From CAIWHR01 sp040007035 (GTDB lineage: Bacteria; Pseudomonadota; Gammaproteobacteria; Burkholderiales; Casimicrobiaceae): DNA of 15,675 nt. A program made the position numbers and the translations under genes. Position 1 is the stretch's first letter; the number at the start of each line of letters is the position of its first letter. Positions 1 to 6,555 of this stretch are shown piece by piece. The notes below the pieces were generated by a model, which was not told where the DNA came from, ran no database searches, and saw only the letters and a list, made by a program, of their open reading frames with translations. The stretch lies in the NCBI GenBank assembly GCA_040007035.1, contig JBDTVU010000076.1, positions 1 through 15,675 of the forward strand. Direction: 5' to 3'.

Positions 1-68
1 TCCAACCGGCCAAGATGAATGTCGTTCAACCGGTCATGCTGCTTGACGCCGTCCAACCAATGCATAAC

Positions 69-100
69 GCCCGGCCTCCACAGGTCGGGCGTCTTGCTTC
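69..100 (+). terminator. Probable intrinsic terminator of an off-window gene
   Basis: GCCCGGCCT (69-77) pairs with AGGTCGGGC (82-90) across a CCAC loop, giving a 9-bp stem with one G-U pair. The stem is followed by a moderately T-rich tail, GTCTTGCTTC. This fits the end of a transcript entering from the left. The tail has no uninterrupted T run, so termination may be weak. The gene it serves lies outside the window: the plus-strand frames at the left edge stop at 16-18 and 44-46 or run open to about 159, and I cannot tell which, if any, is its C-terminus. Confidence 0.5.
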
Positions 101-205
101 AGGAAGGGCAATCGCGAATCGCCGCCTGCAATGCGCGTGCTTCGGCGGACGTTACCCTGCGTGACGGCGGCGATCGTGGGCGGCTGCGGGTGCCATTCGA
201 AACCA

Positions 206-222
206 TGTCGGGACACTTTACA
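206..222 (+). promoter_or_regulatory. Candidate upstream activator site of the PEP-CTERM gene
   Basis: The sequence TGTCGGGACACTTTACA contains the dyad TGTC-GG-GACA and ends in TTTACA. It is centred about 98 bases upstream of the transcription start predicted from the sigma-54 promoter, a usual distance for an enhancer-binding activator. I recall similar TGTCGG...TTTACA elements upstream of other PEP-CTERM genes in betaproteobacteria, where the sigma-54-dependent regulator PrsR is the expected activator. That recollection is not verified here. The words TGTCGG and CGGGACAC recur in the leader at 342-347 and 333-340. Confidence 0.45.
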
Positions 223-285
223 ATTGCTGAAATACCGGCGCGAGCAGTTTCCGTAACCCGATGAAAAAACACAGCTAAGTTCCAT

Positions 286-301
286 AGGCGTGATTGTTGC
301 T
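286..301 (+). promoter_or_regulatory. Sigma-54 (-24/-12) promoter
   Basis: The sequence AGGCGTGATTGTTGCT matches the RpoN consensus TGGCACG-N4-TTGC(A/T) at the GG (287-288), the following C, the G before the spacer, and all of TTGCT. GG and GC (299-300) are separated by exactly ten bases, which this sigma factor requires. The predicted start is near position 312, giving a leader of about 94 bases. Sigma-54 control agrees with reports that PEP-CTERM genes in floc-forming betaproteobacteria depend on RpoN and the PrsK/PrsR two-component system. Confidence 0.6.
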
Positions 302-321
302 GAACAACGCACCGCGAAGTA

Positions 322-354
322 CCCGCCGTCGGCGGGACACGTGTCGGTGTCACC
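322..354 (+). repeat. Consecutive inverted repeats in the 5' leader
   Basis: Three dyads run head to tail: CCCGCC-GTC-GGCGGG (322-336), the perfect palindrome GACACGTGTC (336-345), and GGTG-T-CACC (346-354). The first would form a tight hairpin at the start of the predicted mRNA. The second resembles a dimeric-regulator half-site pair and shares CGGGACAC and TGTCGG with the upstream element at 206-222. The array could be an operator downstream of the promoter, an mRNA-stabilising 5' structure, or both. Confidence 0.5.
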
Positions 355-391
355 GGCGATCAACGCGCACGCGGCGCGCGATGGTTCATCC

Positions 392-397
392 AGGAGG
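392..397 (+). promoter_or_regulatory. Ribosome binding site deciding a GTG start
   Basis: A perfect AGGAGG lies eight bases before GTG at 406. It fixes the start of the PEP-CTERM gene at this non-ATG codon, which places the signal peptide at the very N-terminus. Confidence 0.85.
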
Positions 398-405
398 ATA
401 ACAAC

Positions 406-1089
406 GTGCATCTTCTTCGAAAGTTCGGGGCGCTGACCCTCTTGGCAGCCCTTTTCGCCGGGCCCGCTCAGGCTTCGTTCATCTGGAATGAAATCGGTGC
501 CGGCCAACTGCCAGGCACTGCGGAGATCACCGCAGGCTCAGGGTTCCTGTCGCAGATCAACGGCCATCTCAATTACGATGGCAATACGAGTCTCTGGGGT
601 GTCGATCTCTACGCAATCCGGATCGTCGACGGCGCGACCTTCACTGCAAGCACGGCTGCTGGTTCGGCGAACATGGATGACCCGGCGTTGTACCTGTTCG
701 ATTCATCGGGCATGGGCCTGTACATGAACAACGATAGCAGCCTGACAGACTTTAACGCAACGCTTCCCACCGGAAGTGCGTTTGGGCCCGTATCGGCGGG
801 CTTGTATTACCTCGGGATCGCCTGGGGATTCTCCGATGCGCTGAGCTTCGACTCGATCTTCTCGCTCGACCAGTTCCTGGACACGACGGGTGTGTACGGT
901 CCGACCGGTCCGGGAGGTGCCGTCGCGCTGGCCTCCTGGAACGCCGCCGGCCCCGTCAATTTCGATCTCCCCTCGGATTACACAATCAACCTCAGGGGTG
1001 CGGTCGGGGCGATCCCCGAGCCCGGGACGCTAGCGTTGGTGCTGGTTGCCGCTGCCGGCGCAATTGCTCGTCGTCGCCGGTTCCAATAG
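406..1089 (+). CDS. PEP-CTERM sorting domain protein with PPC-like fold
   Basis: This is a 227-residue exported protein starting at GTG. Residues 1-23 form a signal peptide (basic RK at 5-6, hydrophobic core, AQA before the predicted cut). The C-terminus carries the complete tripartite sorting signal: PEP at 204-206, a hydrophobic helix to about 221, and RRRR at 222-225. That signal is the mark for recognition by an exosortase (EpsH/XrtA type) and for delivery to the cell surface or exopolysaccharide matrix. The middle part (about 45-165) has the pattern of a bacterial pre-peptidase C-terminal (PPC) beta-sandwich: DLYAIRI, then DDPALYLFD, a MNNDSS turn, and GLYYLGIAWG. It has no catalytic motif and is probably a structural or adhesive matrix protein. 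An apparent sigma-54 promoter controls it, and no clear terminator separates it from the downstream protease. The exosortase itself is not in the window. The sorting call is firm; the fold is inferred from pattern only. Confidence 0.88.
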   Translation: MHLLRKFGALTLLAALFAGPAQASFIWNEIGAGQLPGTAEITAGSGFLSQINGHLNYDGNTSLWGVDLYAIRIVDGATFTASTAAGSANMDDPALYLFDSSGMGLYMNNDSSLTDFNATLPTGSAFGPVSAGLYYLGIAWGFSDALSFDSIFSLDQFLDTTGVYGPTGPGGAVALASWNAAGPVNFDLPSDYTINLRGAVGAIPEPGTLALVLVAAAGAIARRRRFQ

Positions 1090-1181
1090 GCTCGTACTCC
1101 TCGCGCAACGGTGGCGGTTCACGACGATACCGCCCTCGATTGTTTGAACTCCACTCACCTTTTTCGACTGGGGGCCAGCCG

Positions 1182-4100
1182 ATGCATTCCGTCATTCGTC
1201 CGATCGTTCGTGCCGCCGCTATGCTCGGCGTCGTCGCCGTTTCCGTGTCATTCGCGTTCGCGCAGTCTGTCCCAGACGTTTCGTCGCTCGGCGCCACGGG
1301 AGCCAACCCGTCGACGCTTGGCCCGATGGGCGCGCCGACGGGACAGGTTCAGATCATCATTCGCCTGTCCGACATGCCGCTCGCCGTCGCAATGGGGCCC
1401 AATGCCAAGCGAAACGGCACGATGTGGAGCGCCGACCGGCAGCGCGCGTATCTCGCGCAATTGAAAGCCAGGCAGGACGCGGTCATGGCGTCGGTGGGCG
1501 CGCTGGGCGGGCAGGAAATTGCGCGCATGTCGAAGGCGCACAACGCGGTTGTTGCGCAGATCGACGCGAACCGTGTCCGCGATGTCGCCAAACTACCCGG
1601 AGTCACCAAAGTCCGGCCGGTTGTCGACTACGAGCTCTCGCTCAGCGAGACCGTTCCGTACATCGGCGCAAAAGTGCTGCAGGATGTCGGCGTCGACGGT
1701 ACTGGCGTGCGGGTCGCCGTCCTGGACTCGGGCATCGACTACACGCATTACAATCTTGGCGGGCCGGGCACCTTGGTGGCATACACCGCTGCCTACGGCA
1801 CGAGTACTTCCGATTCCCGGAACACGACGCGGGATGGGCTGTTCCCGACGGCGAAAGTGATCGGCGGCTACGACTTCGTCGGCGAAGGTTGGCCCAACAC
1901 GGCGCTCGCACCGGACCCGGACCCGATCGACTTCGAAGGCCACGGCACGCACGTCGCCGACATCATTGCCGGCAGGAGCAACGACGGATTGCACAAGGGT
2001 GTCGCGCCCGGCGCCACGCTGTACGCGGTAAAAGTGTGCAGCGCGGTCGCCACGTCCTGCAGCGGCGTCGCATTGTTGCAGGGTATGGATTTTGCTTTGG
2101 ATCCCAACGGCGACGACGACCTGTCGGACGCAGTTGACGTGGTAAACATGTCGCTCGGGAGCGCTTACGGGCAGCGCGAGGACGATCTCAGCGAGGCGTC
2201 CGCGATCGCGTCGCGCTTCGGTGTCGTCGTCGTGGCCGCGGCCGGCAACAACGGCGACCTTCCGTTCGTCGCGTCGTCGCCGGCGTCGACGCCCGAGGTG
2301 ATCAGCGTCGCGCAGACGCAGGTGCCCTCGGCGAAGGCGTATCCGCTGATCATCAACGCGCCGGCCAGCATTGCCGGAACCTACGGCAATACGGCGACGG
2401 TGGATTGGGCGCCGGTCGTCGGAACCGTGACGAGCAGCGTTTCTTTTGTCGGACGCGGATGCCCGGCGGCCGGCGCAACCCCCGCGGACACCTATCTTGA
2501 CAACCCGGCAGGCAAGATCGCGCTGATAGATCGCGGTAGTTGCGCCATCAGCCTGAAGGTCGATCGCGCGGCGTCTGCCGGAGCGATCGGCGTGCTGATC
2601 GGCCTGGTTGCCGCCGGCGACGCCGTATCGTTTTCCTACGGAGGCGGAACCGTATTTGTCCCGACGCTGGTGATCCAGCAGTCGCTTTCGACCGCCATCA
2701 AGGCGAACATCACGGCGCCGGTCAATGCGACGATCTCGGATGCGGCATTCATTGCGCTTGCCGGGAGCATGGCCACCACATCTGCCCGTGGTCCGGGTTA
2801 CAGCTACGTGTCGATCAAGCCGGACATCGGAGCGCCCGGAGCATCGCTGTCTGCCGAGGCCGGAACTGCCACCGGCCAGACCGCGTTCGGCGGCACGTCC
2901 GGGGCGACGCCGATGATTGCCGGTTCGGCCGCGCTGCTGCTCTCCGCCAATCCAGCACTGTCGCCGACCGACGTCAAGGCCAGGCTGATGAACGCGGCCG
3001 AGACCAACATCTACCTCAACCCGCCCGTTTTGCCCGGACTGCTCGCGCCGATCACCCGGATCGGCGGCGGCGAAGTGCGCGTCAACAAGGCGTATGCGCT
3101 CACCGCCGCGGCGATGGATGCGGTCGATCCGGCGAGTGTCGGCCTGTCCTTCGGCTACAGCGCTGCGACCGGCACGCAGATGATCTATAAGAAGGTGCTA
3201 GTGAAGAATTCCGCGGCGCGCTCGCGTACGTTCTCGATCACGCCGTCGTTCCGCTATGCGGATGACGCGGCTAGCGGCGCAGTCGTGTTGGCCGCACCGG
3301 CATCGATCACTGTTCTGGGCAACGGCGCGTCCAGCTTCGTCATGTCGATGAAAATCGATGCGACCAAGTTGCAGACATGGACGCTCAGCGGGGGCAGCGG
3401 AGGCGGCAGCGGTCCGACGCTGACGGTGCACGAGTTCGATGGCTATGTGACGATCGCCGATGGCGTTGATTCGCTGCATCTGCCGTGGCACATCCTTCCG
3501 CACAAGGCCGACAACGCCAAGTCGACGCCGACCGCGGTTGCGCTCGGCGGCGCCCCGACGGGACCGCTCACGATCAGCAACGTGGGTGGCGCCGTCAATG
3601 CGCGCGTGGACGCGTTCATGCTGACCGGCACGAGCGCACGAATTCCGTCCGCAGATCTGCCGAAGCCCGGTGACAACTTCGCGGTCATCGATCTCAAGTC
3701 GGTCGGCGTTCGCGCGGTTTCGGCCGGCGGAGCTGGCGATGCCGTCCAGTTTGCCATCAACACGTTCGGTGCTCGCTCGCATCCCGTCTATCCGGCGGAG
3801 TTTGACGTCTACGTCGATACGAACAACGACGGCACCTACGACTACGTGGTCTGGAATTCCGAAAATGGCGCCTTTGGCTCGACGGGCCAGACGGTGATCA
3901 ATGTGACCAAGCTCCCTTCCGGCCCGACAGTCACGCGGTTCTTCGCCGATGCGAGCCTCAACTCGGGCAACATGATCATGACGGCGCTTCTCTCCGACAT
4001 GGGAATGACGGTGGCCTCGAAATTCCGTTACTCGGTGTATGCGTTCGACAACTACTTCACCGGCGCGTTAACCGATGCCATCGAGAACATGGTGGTGCGG

Positions 4101-4289
4101 CTCGACTCGCCGCGCTTCTACGTCACGGGTTTGCCGGGCGCCGGGGTGCCGCCGGGACCGGGCGTGGCCGTCACGGTCAACAGGTTTGCCGCCGGCGACC
4201 CGCTGTCCCCGTCGCAGAACGGCCTGCTGATGATGTACCGCGACGCGAAGCCGGGCGCCGAGGCGGACGCGGTCACGGTCACGCCGTAG
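1182..4289 (+). CDS. Secreted S8 (subtilisin-like) serine protease with PA domain
   Basis: I place the start at ATG 1182, giving 1035 residues, because GGGGG at 1170-1174 is well spaced. It also makes the signal peptide (residues 1-27, ending AFA before Q28) N-terminal; an upstream TTG at 1140 would bury it. An inhibitor-I9-type propeptide spans about 55-155. The S8 catalytic residues are all present: Asp182 (VAVLDSGID), His254 (EGHGTHV), oxyanion Asn356 (AAAGNNG) and Ser573 (GGTSGATPMIAGSA). A protease-associated (PA) domain is inserted between Asn and Ser at about 400-512 (DRGSCA, GAIGVLIG), as in Vpr/lactocepin-type subtilases. A glycine-serine linker and beta-rich C-terminal domains follow, including DTNNDGTYD (879-887), which resembles a calcium-binding loop. 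It is predicted to degrade extracellular protein. The C-terminus has no PEP-CTERM, LPXTG or membrane anchor. It may be read from the PEP-CTERM promoter 92 bases upstream, as I see no good promoter in the gap. Confidence 0.92.
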   Translation: MHSVIRPIVRAAAMLGVVAVSVSFAFAQSVPDVSSLGATGANPSTLGPMGAPTGQVQIIIRLSDMPLAVAMGPNAKRNGTMWSADRQRAYLAQLKARQDAVMASVGALGGQEIARMSKAHNAVVAQIDANRVRDVAKLPGVTKVRPVVDYELSLSETVPYIGAKVLQDVGVDGTGVRVAVLDSGIDYTHYNLGGPGTLVAYTAAYGTSTSDSRNTTRDGLFPTAKVIGGYDFVGEGWPNTALAPDPDPIDFEGHGTHVADIIAGRSNDGLHKGVAPGATLYAVKVCSAVATSCSGVALLQGMDFALDPNGDDDLSDAVDVVNMSLGSAYGQREDDLSEASAIASRFGVVVVAAAGNNGDLPFVASSPASTPEVISVAQTQVPSAKAYPLIINAPASIAGTYGNTATVDWAPVVGTVTSSVSFVGRGCPAAGATPADTYLDNPAGKIALIDRGSCAISLKVDRAASAGAIGVLIGLVAAGDAVSFSYGGGTVFVPTLVIQQSLSTAIKANITAPVNATISDAAFIALAGSMATTSARGPGYSYVSIKPDIGAPGASLSAEAGTATGQTAFGGTSGATPMIAGSAALLLSANPALSPTDVKARLMNAAETNIYLNPPVLPGLLAPITRIGGGEVRVNKAYALTAAAMDAVDPASVGLSFGYSAATGTQMIYKKVLVKNSAARSRTFSITPSFRYADDAASGAVVLAAPASITVLGNGASSFVMSMKIDATKLQTWTLSGGSGGGSGPTLTVHEFDGYVTIADGVDSLHLPWHILPHKADNAKSTPTAVALGGAPTGPLTISNVGGAVNARVDAFMLTGTSARIPSADLPKPGDNFAVIDLKSVGVRAVSAGGAGDAVQFAINTFGARSHPVYPAEFDVYVDTNNDGTYDYVVWNSENGAFGSTGQTVINVTKLPSGPTVTRFFADASLNSGNMIMTALLSDMGMTVASKFRYSVYAFDNYFTGALTDAIENMVVRLDSPRFYVTGLPGAGVPPGPGVAVTVNRFAAGDPLSPSQNGLLMMYRDAKPGAEADAVTVTP

Positions 4290-4311
4290 TCGGCGTCCAC
4301 GCAGTCGTTGC

Positions 4312-4343
4312 AGCCCCGACGGCCGGCGCCGTCGGGGCTTTTT
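4312..4343 (+). terminator. Intrinsic terminator of the protease gene
   Basis: A perfect 12-bp stem, AGCCCCGACGGC (4312-4323) with GCCGTCGGGGCT (4328-4339), has a four-base CGGC loop and is followed by TTTTT (4339-4343). It lies 22 bases after the protease stop. Read from the minus strand the stem lacks a downstream T run, so it serves mainly the plus-strand transcript. Confidence 0.92.
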
Positions 4344-4372
4344 CTCGAGTTCTCGACGGAGTCAGGGCCGGC

Positions 4373-5872
4373 TCAGCGCCGACGCCCACCGAGCAGCGAA
4401 CCGAGGACGCCGCGAACGATCTCGCGGCCTACGGTGGAGCCGACGGTGCGCGCCGCGCTCTTCGCCATCGCCTCGACCATGCTGTCCTTGCGGCCGCTGC
4501 CGGTCATCAGTCCGCCGAGCGAGCCCTTCAGCGAGTCCATCCAGCCGCCGCCGGACGCTGCGGGAGCACCACCTGCTGTGGCGGGTGCGGCCTGCTCGGC
4601 GCGGCCCTTGAGCCGCTCGTAGGCCGATTCGCGGTCGACGACCTTTTCGTAGACGCCGGCGACCGGCGACGCGGCCATCACCTTCTGCCGCTCCTCCGGT
4701 GTCGCCGGACCGATCCGGCTCGCCGGCGGCAGGACGAACGCGCGCTCGACGATGCCCGGCCGCCCCTTTTCGTCGAGGAACGACACCAGCGCCTCGCCCA
4801 CGCCGAGCTCGGTGATCGCCTTCTCGGTGTCGAGCTTCGGGTTCGTGCGCATCGTCTCGGCGGCCGCCTTCACCGCCCTCTGGTCGCGCGGTGTGAACGC
4901 CCGCAGCGCATGCTGAACGCGGTTGCCGAGCTGGCCGAGCACCGTTTCCGGCACGTCGAGCGGATTCTGCGTCACGAAGAACACGCCGACGCCCTTCGAG
5001 CGGATCAGGCGGACGACCTGCTCGATCTTGTCGAGCAGTGATTTCGGCGCGTCGGTGAACAGCAGATGCGCCTCGTCGAAGAAGAACACGAGCTTCGGCT
5101 TGTCGCGGTCGCCGACCTCGGGCAGCCGCTCGTAGAGCTCCGACAGCAGCCACAGCAGCATCGTCGCGTAGAGTTTCGGCGACGTCATCAGCCTGTCCGC
5201 GGCGAGGATGTTGACGACACCTCTTCCACCGTCGCCGGTCTGCAGCAGGTCGTCGACGTTCAGCATCGGCTCGCCGATGAATTTCTCGGCACCCTGCTGC
5301 TCGAGCGCCAGCAACCCCCGCTGGATGGCGCCGATCGACGCCGCCGAGACGTTGCCGTAGTTGGTCTGGAACTCCGCCGCGTGGTCGCCGACGTGCTGCA
5401 GCATCGCGCGCAGGTCCTTGAGGTCGAGCAGCAGCATCCCGCTGTCGTCGGCGACCTTGAACACCAGGGAGAGCACGCCCTCCTGCGTCTCGTTGAGGTT
5501 GAGGATGCGCGACAGCAGCAACGGGCCGAGATCCGACACCGTGGCACGCACCGGATGGCCCTGCTCGCCGAAGACGTCCCAGAACACTGCCGGCGAGCCG
5601 GCGAATTGCGGCGCGTCCAGTTTCAGCAGCTTCAGCCGCTCCAGGAACTTCGGCGACGACGCTCCCGCCTGCGTGATCCCCGAGAGGTCGCCCTTCACGT
5701 CGGCCATGAACACCGGGACGCCGAGCCGCGAAAGGGCCTCCGCCATCACCTGCAGCGTCACCGTCTTGCCGGTGCCCGTGGCGCCGGTGATCAGGCCATG
5801 GCGGTTGGCCATCGCGGGCAGCAGGCAGAGATCGGATTCGGCAGTGCGCGCGATCGGCATCGGCTCGGCCAT
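4373..5872 (-). CDS. yjgR: YjgR/DUF853 family HerA-like ATPase
   Basis: The protein is 499 residues, almost exactly the length of E. coli YjgR. The start at 5872 is chosen because GGAGA lies seven bases upstream and the next residues match the family start; longer in-frame reading upstream is low-complexity Arg/Gly/Pro. Walker A is GATGTGKT at 30-37, directly after the short N-terminal strand. Walker B is FFFDEAH at 263-269 (Asp266, Glu267). A VTQNPLDVPETVLGQLGNR segment follows, with the feel of a sensor motif and the HerA/FtsK-like fold. The last 70 residues are a Gly/Ala-rich linker, then an amphipathic tail ending GGRRR. The family is annotated as putative helicase or P-loop ATPase; its physiological role is poorly known, so I assign none. 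The gene stands alone on the minus strand, convergent with the protease gene and divergent from rimP. The family call is secure, the function is not. Confidence 0.92.
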   Translation of the reverse strand: MAEPMPIARTAESDLCLLPAMANRHGLITGATGTGKTVTLQVMAEALSRLGVPVFMADVKGDLSGITQAGASSPKFLERLKLLKLDAPQFAGSPAVFWDVFGEQGHPVRATVSDLGPLLLSRILNLNETQEGVLSLVFKVADDSGMLLLDLKDLRAMLQHVGDHAAEFQTNYGNVSAASIGAIQRGLLALEQQGAEKFIGEPMLNVDDLLQTGDGGRGVVNILAADRLMTSPKLYATMLLWLLSELYERLPEVGDRDKPKLVFFFDEAHLLFTDAPKSLLDKIEQVVRLIRSKGVGVFFVTQNPLDVPETVLGQLGNRVQHALRAFTPRDQRAVKAAAETMRTNPKLDTEKAITELGVGEALVSFLDEKGRPGIVERAFVLPPASRIGPATPEERQKVMAASPVAGVYEKVVDRESAYERLKGRAEQAAPATAGGAPAASGGGWMDSLKGSLGGLMTGSGRKDSMVEAMAKSAARTVGSTVGREIVRGVLGSLLGGRRR

Positions 5873-5901
5873 CGGGAATTCTCCGCGGGTTGGTTCAGCC
5901 A

Positions 5902-5907
5902 ATGGTA
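5902..5907 (-). promoter_or_regulatory. Possible -10 box for the YjgR-type gene
   Basis: Read on the minus strand, TACCAT sits about 30 bases before the start codon. No recognisable -35 hexamer precedes it in a very GC-rich stretch, so this is only a weak candidate. Confidence 0.25.
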
Positions 5908-5963
5908 ACCCGCCGCGCGCGGGGCCGGCGCGCCGGCTGGACGGTCCCGGCCGTCGGCGCAAG

Positions 5964-5988
5964 GGCGACCCGCCCACCGGGGGTCGCC
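5964..5988. repeat. Inverted repeat in the divergent yjgR-rimP interval
   Basis: GGCGACCC (5964-5971) and GGGTCGCC (5981-5988) form a perfect 8-bp dyad around a 9-base spacer. It lies between the two divergent starts and upstream of the rimP promoter. It could be an operator or a chance GC-rich dyad. No T run follows, so it is not a terminator. Confidence 0.35.
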
Positions 5989-6020
5989 GTGGCCAAACCC
6001 TTCATTTGCCCGGCATTTTC

Positions 6021-6029
6021 TGCTACAAT
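6021..6029 (+). promoter_or_regulatory. Extended -10 promoter of the rimP-nusA-infB operon
   Basis: TGC-TACAAT is an extended -10 element (TGn at 6021-6023, hexamer at 6024-6029). The -35 region at a 17-base spacing reads TTCATT and is poor, which is common with an extended -10. The predicted start is near 6036, only about 13 bases before the hairpin at 6049. No tRNA gene is present between here and the divergent gene. Confidence 0.65.
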
Positions 6030-6048
6030 CCGAGCGGATAAGCATGAG

Positions 6049-6078
6049 AAATGGGCTGGGCACAGCCCATTTTTTTTT
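6049..6078 (+). terminator. Intrinsic terminator/attenuator in the rimP leader
   Basis: AAATGGGCTG (6049-6058) pairs perfectly with CAGCCCATTT (6063-6072) around a GGCA loop, within a nine-T run (6070-6078). This is a textbook intrinsic terminator placed after the operon promoter and 35 bases before the rimP start. It must therefore be passed by every transcript from that promoter. A rimP-leader premature terminator is described for enterobacteria (Naville and Gautheret; an Rfam family). The operon encodes NusA, itself a termination factor, so feedback attenuation is a natural reading. An 8-bp direct repeat, GCTGGGCA, occurs in the hairpin (6055-6062) and again at 6100-6107 just before the start codon. 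Confidence 0.85.
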
Positions 6079-6113
6079 GCTGCGGCCGGTGAGACAACCG
6101 CTGGGCAGGACCG

Positions 6114-6551
6114 ATGAATCTGGGCGAATTGCTGGAAATGACGCTGCCCCCGCTCGGGTACGAGCTCGTCGACTGGGAACAGGCGGCGAGGGGCGGGTTC
6201 GTCCGCGTGTTCATCGACAAGCCGAACGGCGTTGACGTCGACGACTGCGCCCGGGTCAGCAATCACCTGACGCACCTGTTCGCGGCCGAGCGCGTGAATT
6301 TCGACCGGCTCGAGGTGTCGTCGCCCGGGCTCGACCGGCCGCTGAAGAAGGCGGCCGATTTCGTCCGGTTTGCGGGCGCAGAGGCCGAGTTGCGGCTGGT
6401 GACCCCGATCGACAACGCGAAGAAGCTGAAGGGCATCCTGCGCGGGTGCGACGACGCCGGCGTCGTCGTCGAAACGGCGAAGGGCACGGTCACCGTGCCG
6501 CTCGCCGGGATCGACCGCGCGCGGCTGGTGCCGAGGATCGAGTGGAGATGA
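6114..6551 (+). CDS. rimP: Ribosome maturation factor RimP
   Basis: This 145-residue cytoplasmic protein is needed for assembly of the 30S ribosomal subunit. The N-terminal alpha/beta domain (about 1-72) includes the acidic DVDDCARVSNHL segment and the family hallmark LEVSSPGLDRPL. The C-terminal SH3-like half (about 73-145) contains KKLKGILRG and ends near the VPLAGIDRARL strand. Length is typical. The start is ATG 6114, with AGGA a few bases upstream. It is the first gene of the operon, downstream of the attenuator, and is followed by nusA after four bases, so the two are probably translationally coupled. Confidence 0.95.
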   Translation: MNLGELLEMTLPPLGYELVDWEQAARGGFVRVFIDKPNGVDVDDCARVSNHLTHLFAAERVNFDRLEVSSPGLDRPLKKAADFVRFAGAEAELRLVTPIDNAKKLKGILRGCDDAGVVVETAKGTVTVPLAGIDRARLVPRIEWR

Positions 6552-6555
6552 GGCG

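Larger units (their letters stand above)
1..405. other. Non-coding upstream region of the PEP-CTERM gene
   Basis: I see no convincing gene here. Short open frames exist on both strands, but none has a good ribosome binding site or recognisable protein sequence. The stretch holds, in order, a probable terminator (69-90), a candidate activator site (206-222), a short A-rich stretch around 261-272, a sigma-54-type promoter (286-301), and a leader with consecutive inverted repeats (322-354) ahead of the ribosome binding site at 392-397. Everything after the terminator can be read as the control region of the gene starting at 406. Confidence 0.6.

Noticed and set aside
20..100. Resemblance of the AAC-containing words and the hairpin to an integron attC site
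   Set aside because: No paired core sites, integrase or gene cassettes are visible. A terminator hairpin explains the dyad.
206..229. TGTCGGGACACTTTACAATTGCT as a sigma-54 promoter
   Set aside because: The GG and GC are 13 bases apart here, while sigma-54 requires ten. The element at 286-301 has the right spacing, so I treat this one as an activator site.
34..507. A 157-codon minus-strand frame covering the left control region
   Set aside because: It overlaps the signal peptide of the PEP-CTERM gene and the predicted promoter, has no evident ribosome binding site and shows no domain.
1140..1181. An upstream TTG start for the S8 protease
   Set aside because: It would put 14 extra residues before the signal peptide. 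ATG 1182 has a suitable ribosome binding site and gives a normal N-terminus.
6044..6235. A leader peptide starting at ATG 6044 inside the attenuator
   Set aside because: There is no good ribosome binding site. The frame simply runs through the hairpin and out of frame into rimP with Arg-rich sequence and no diagnostic codon run. The hairpin alone explains the site.
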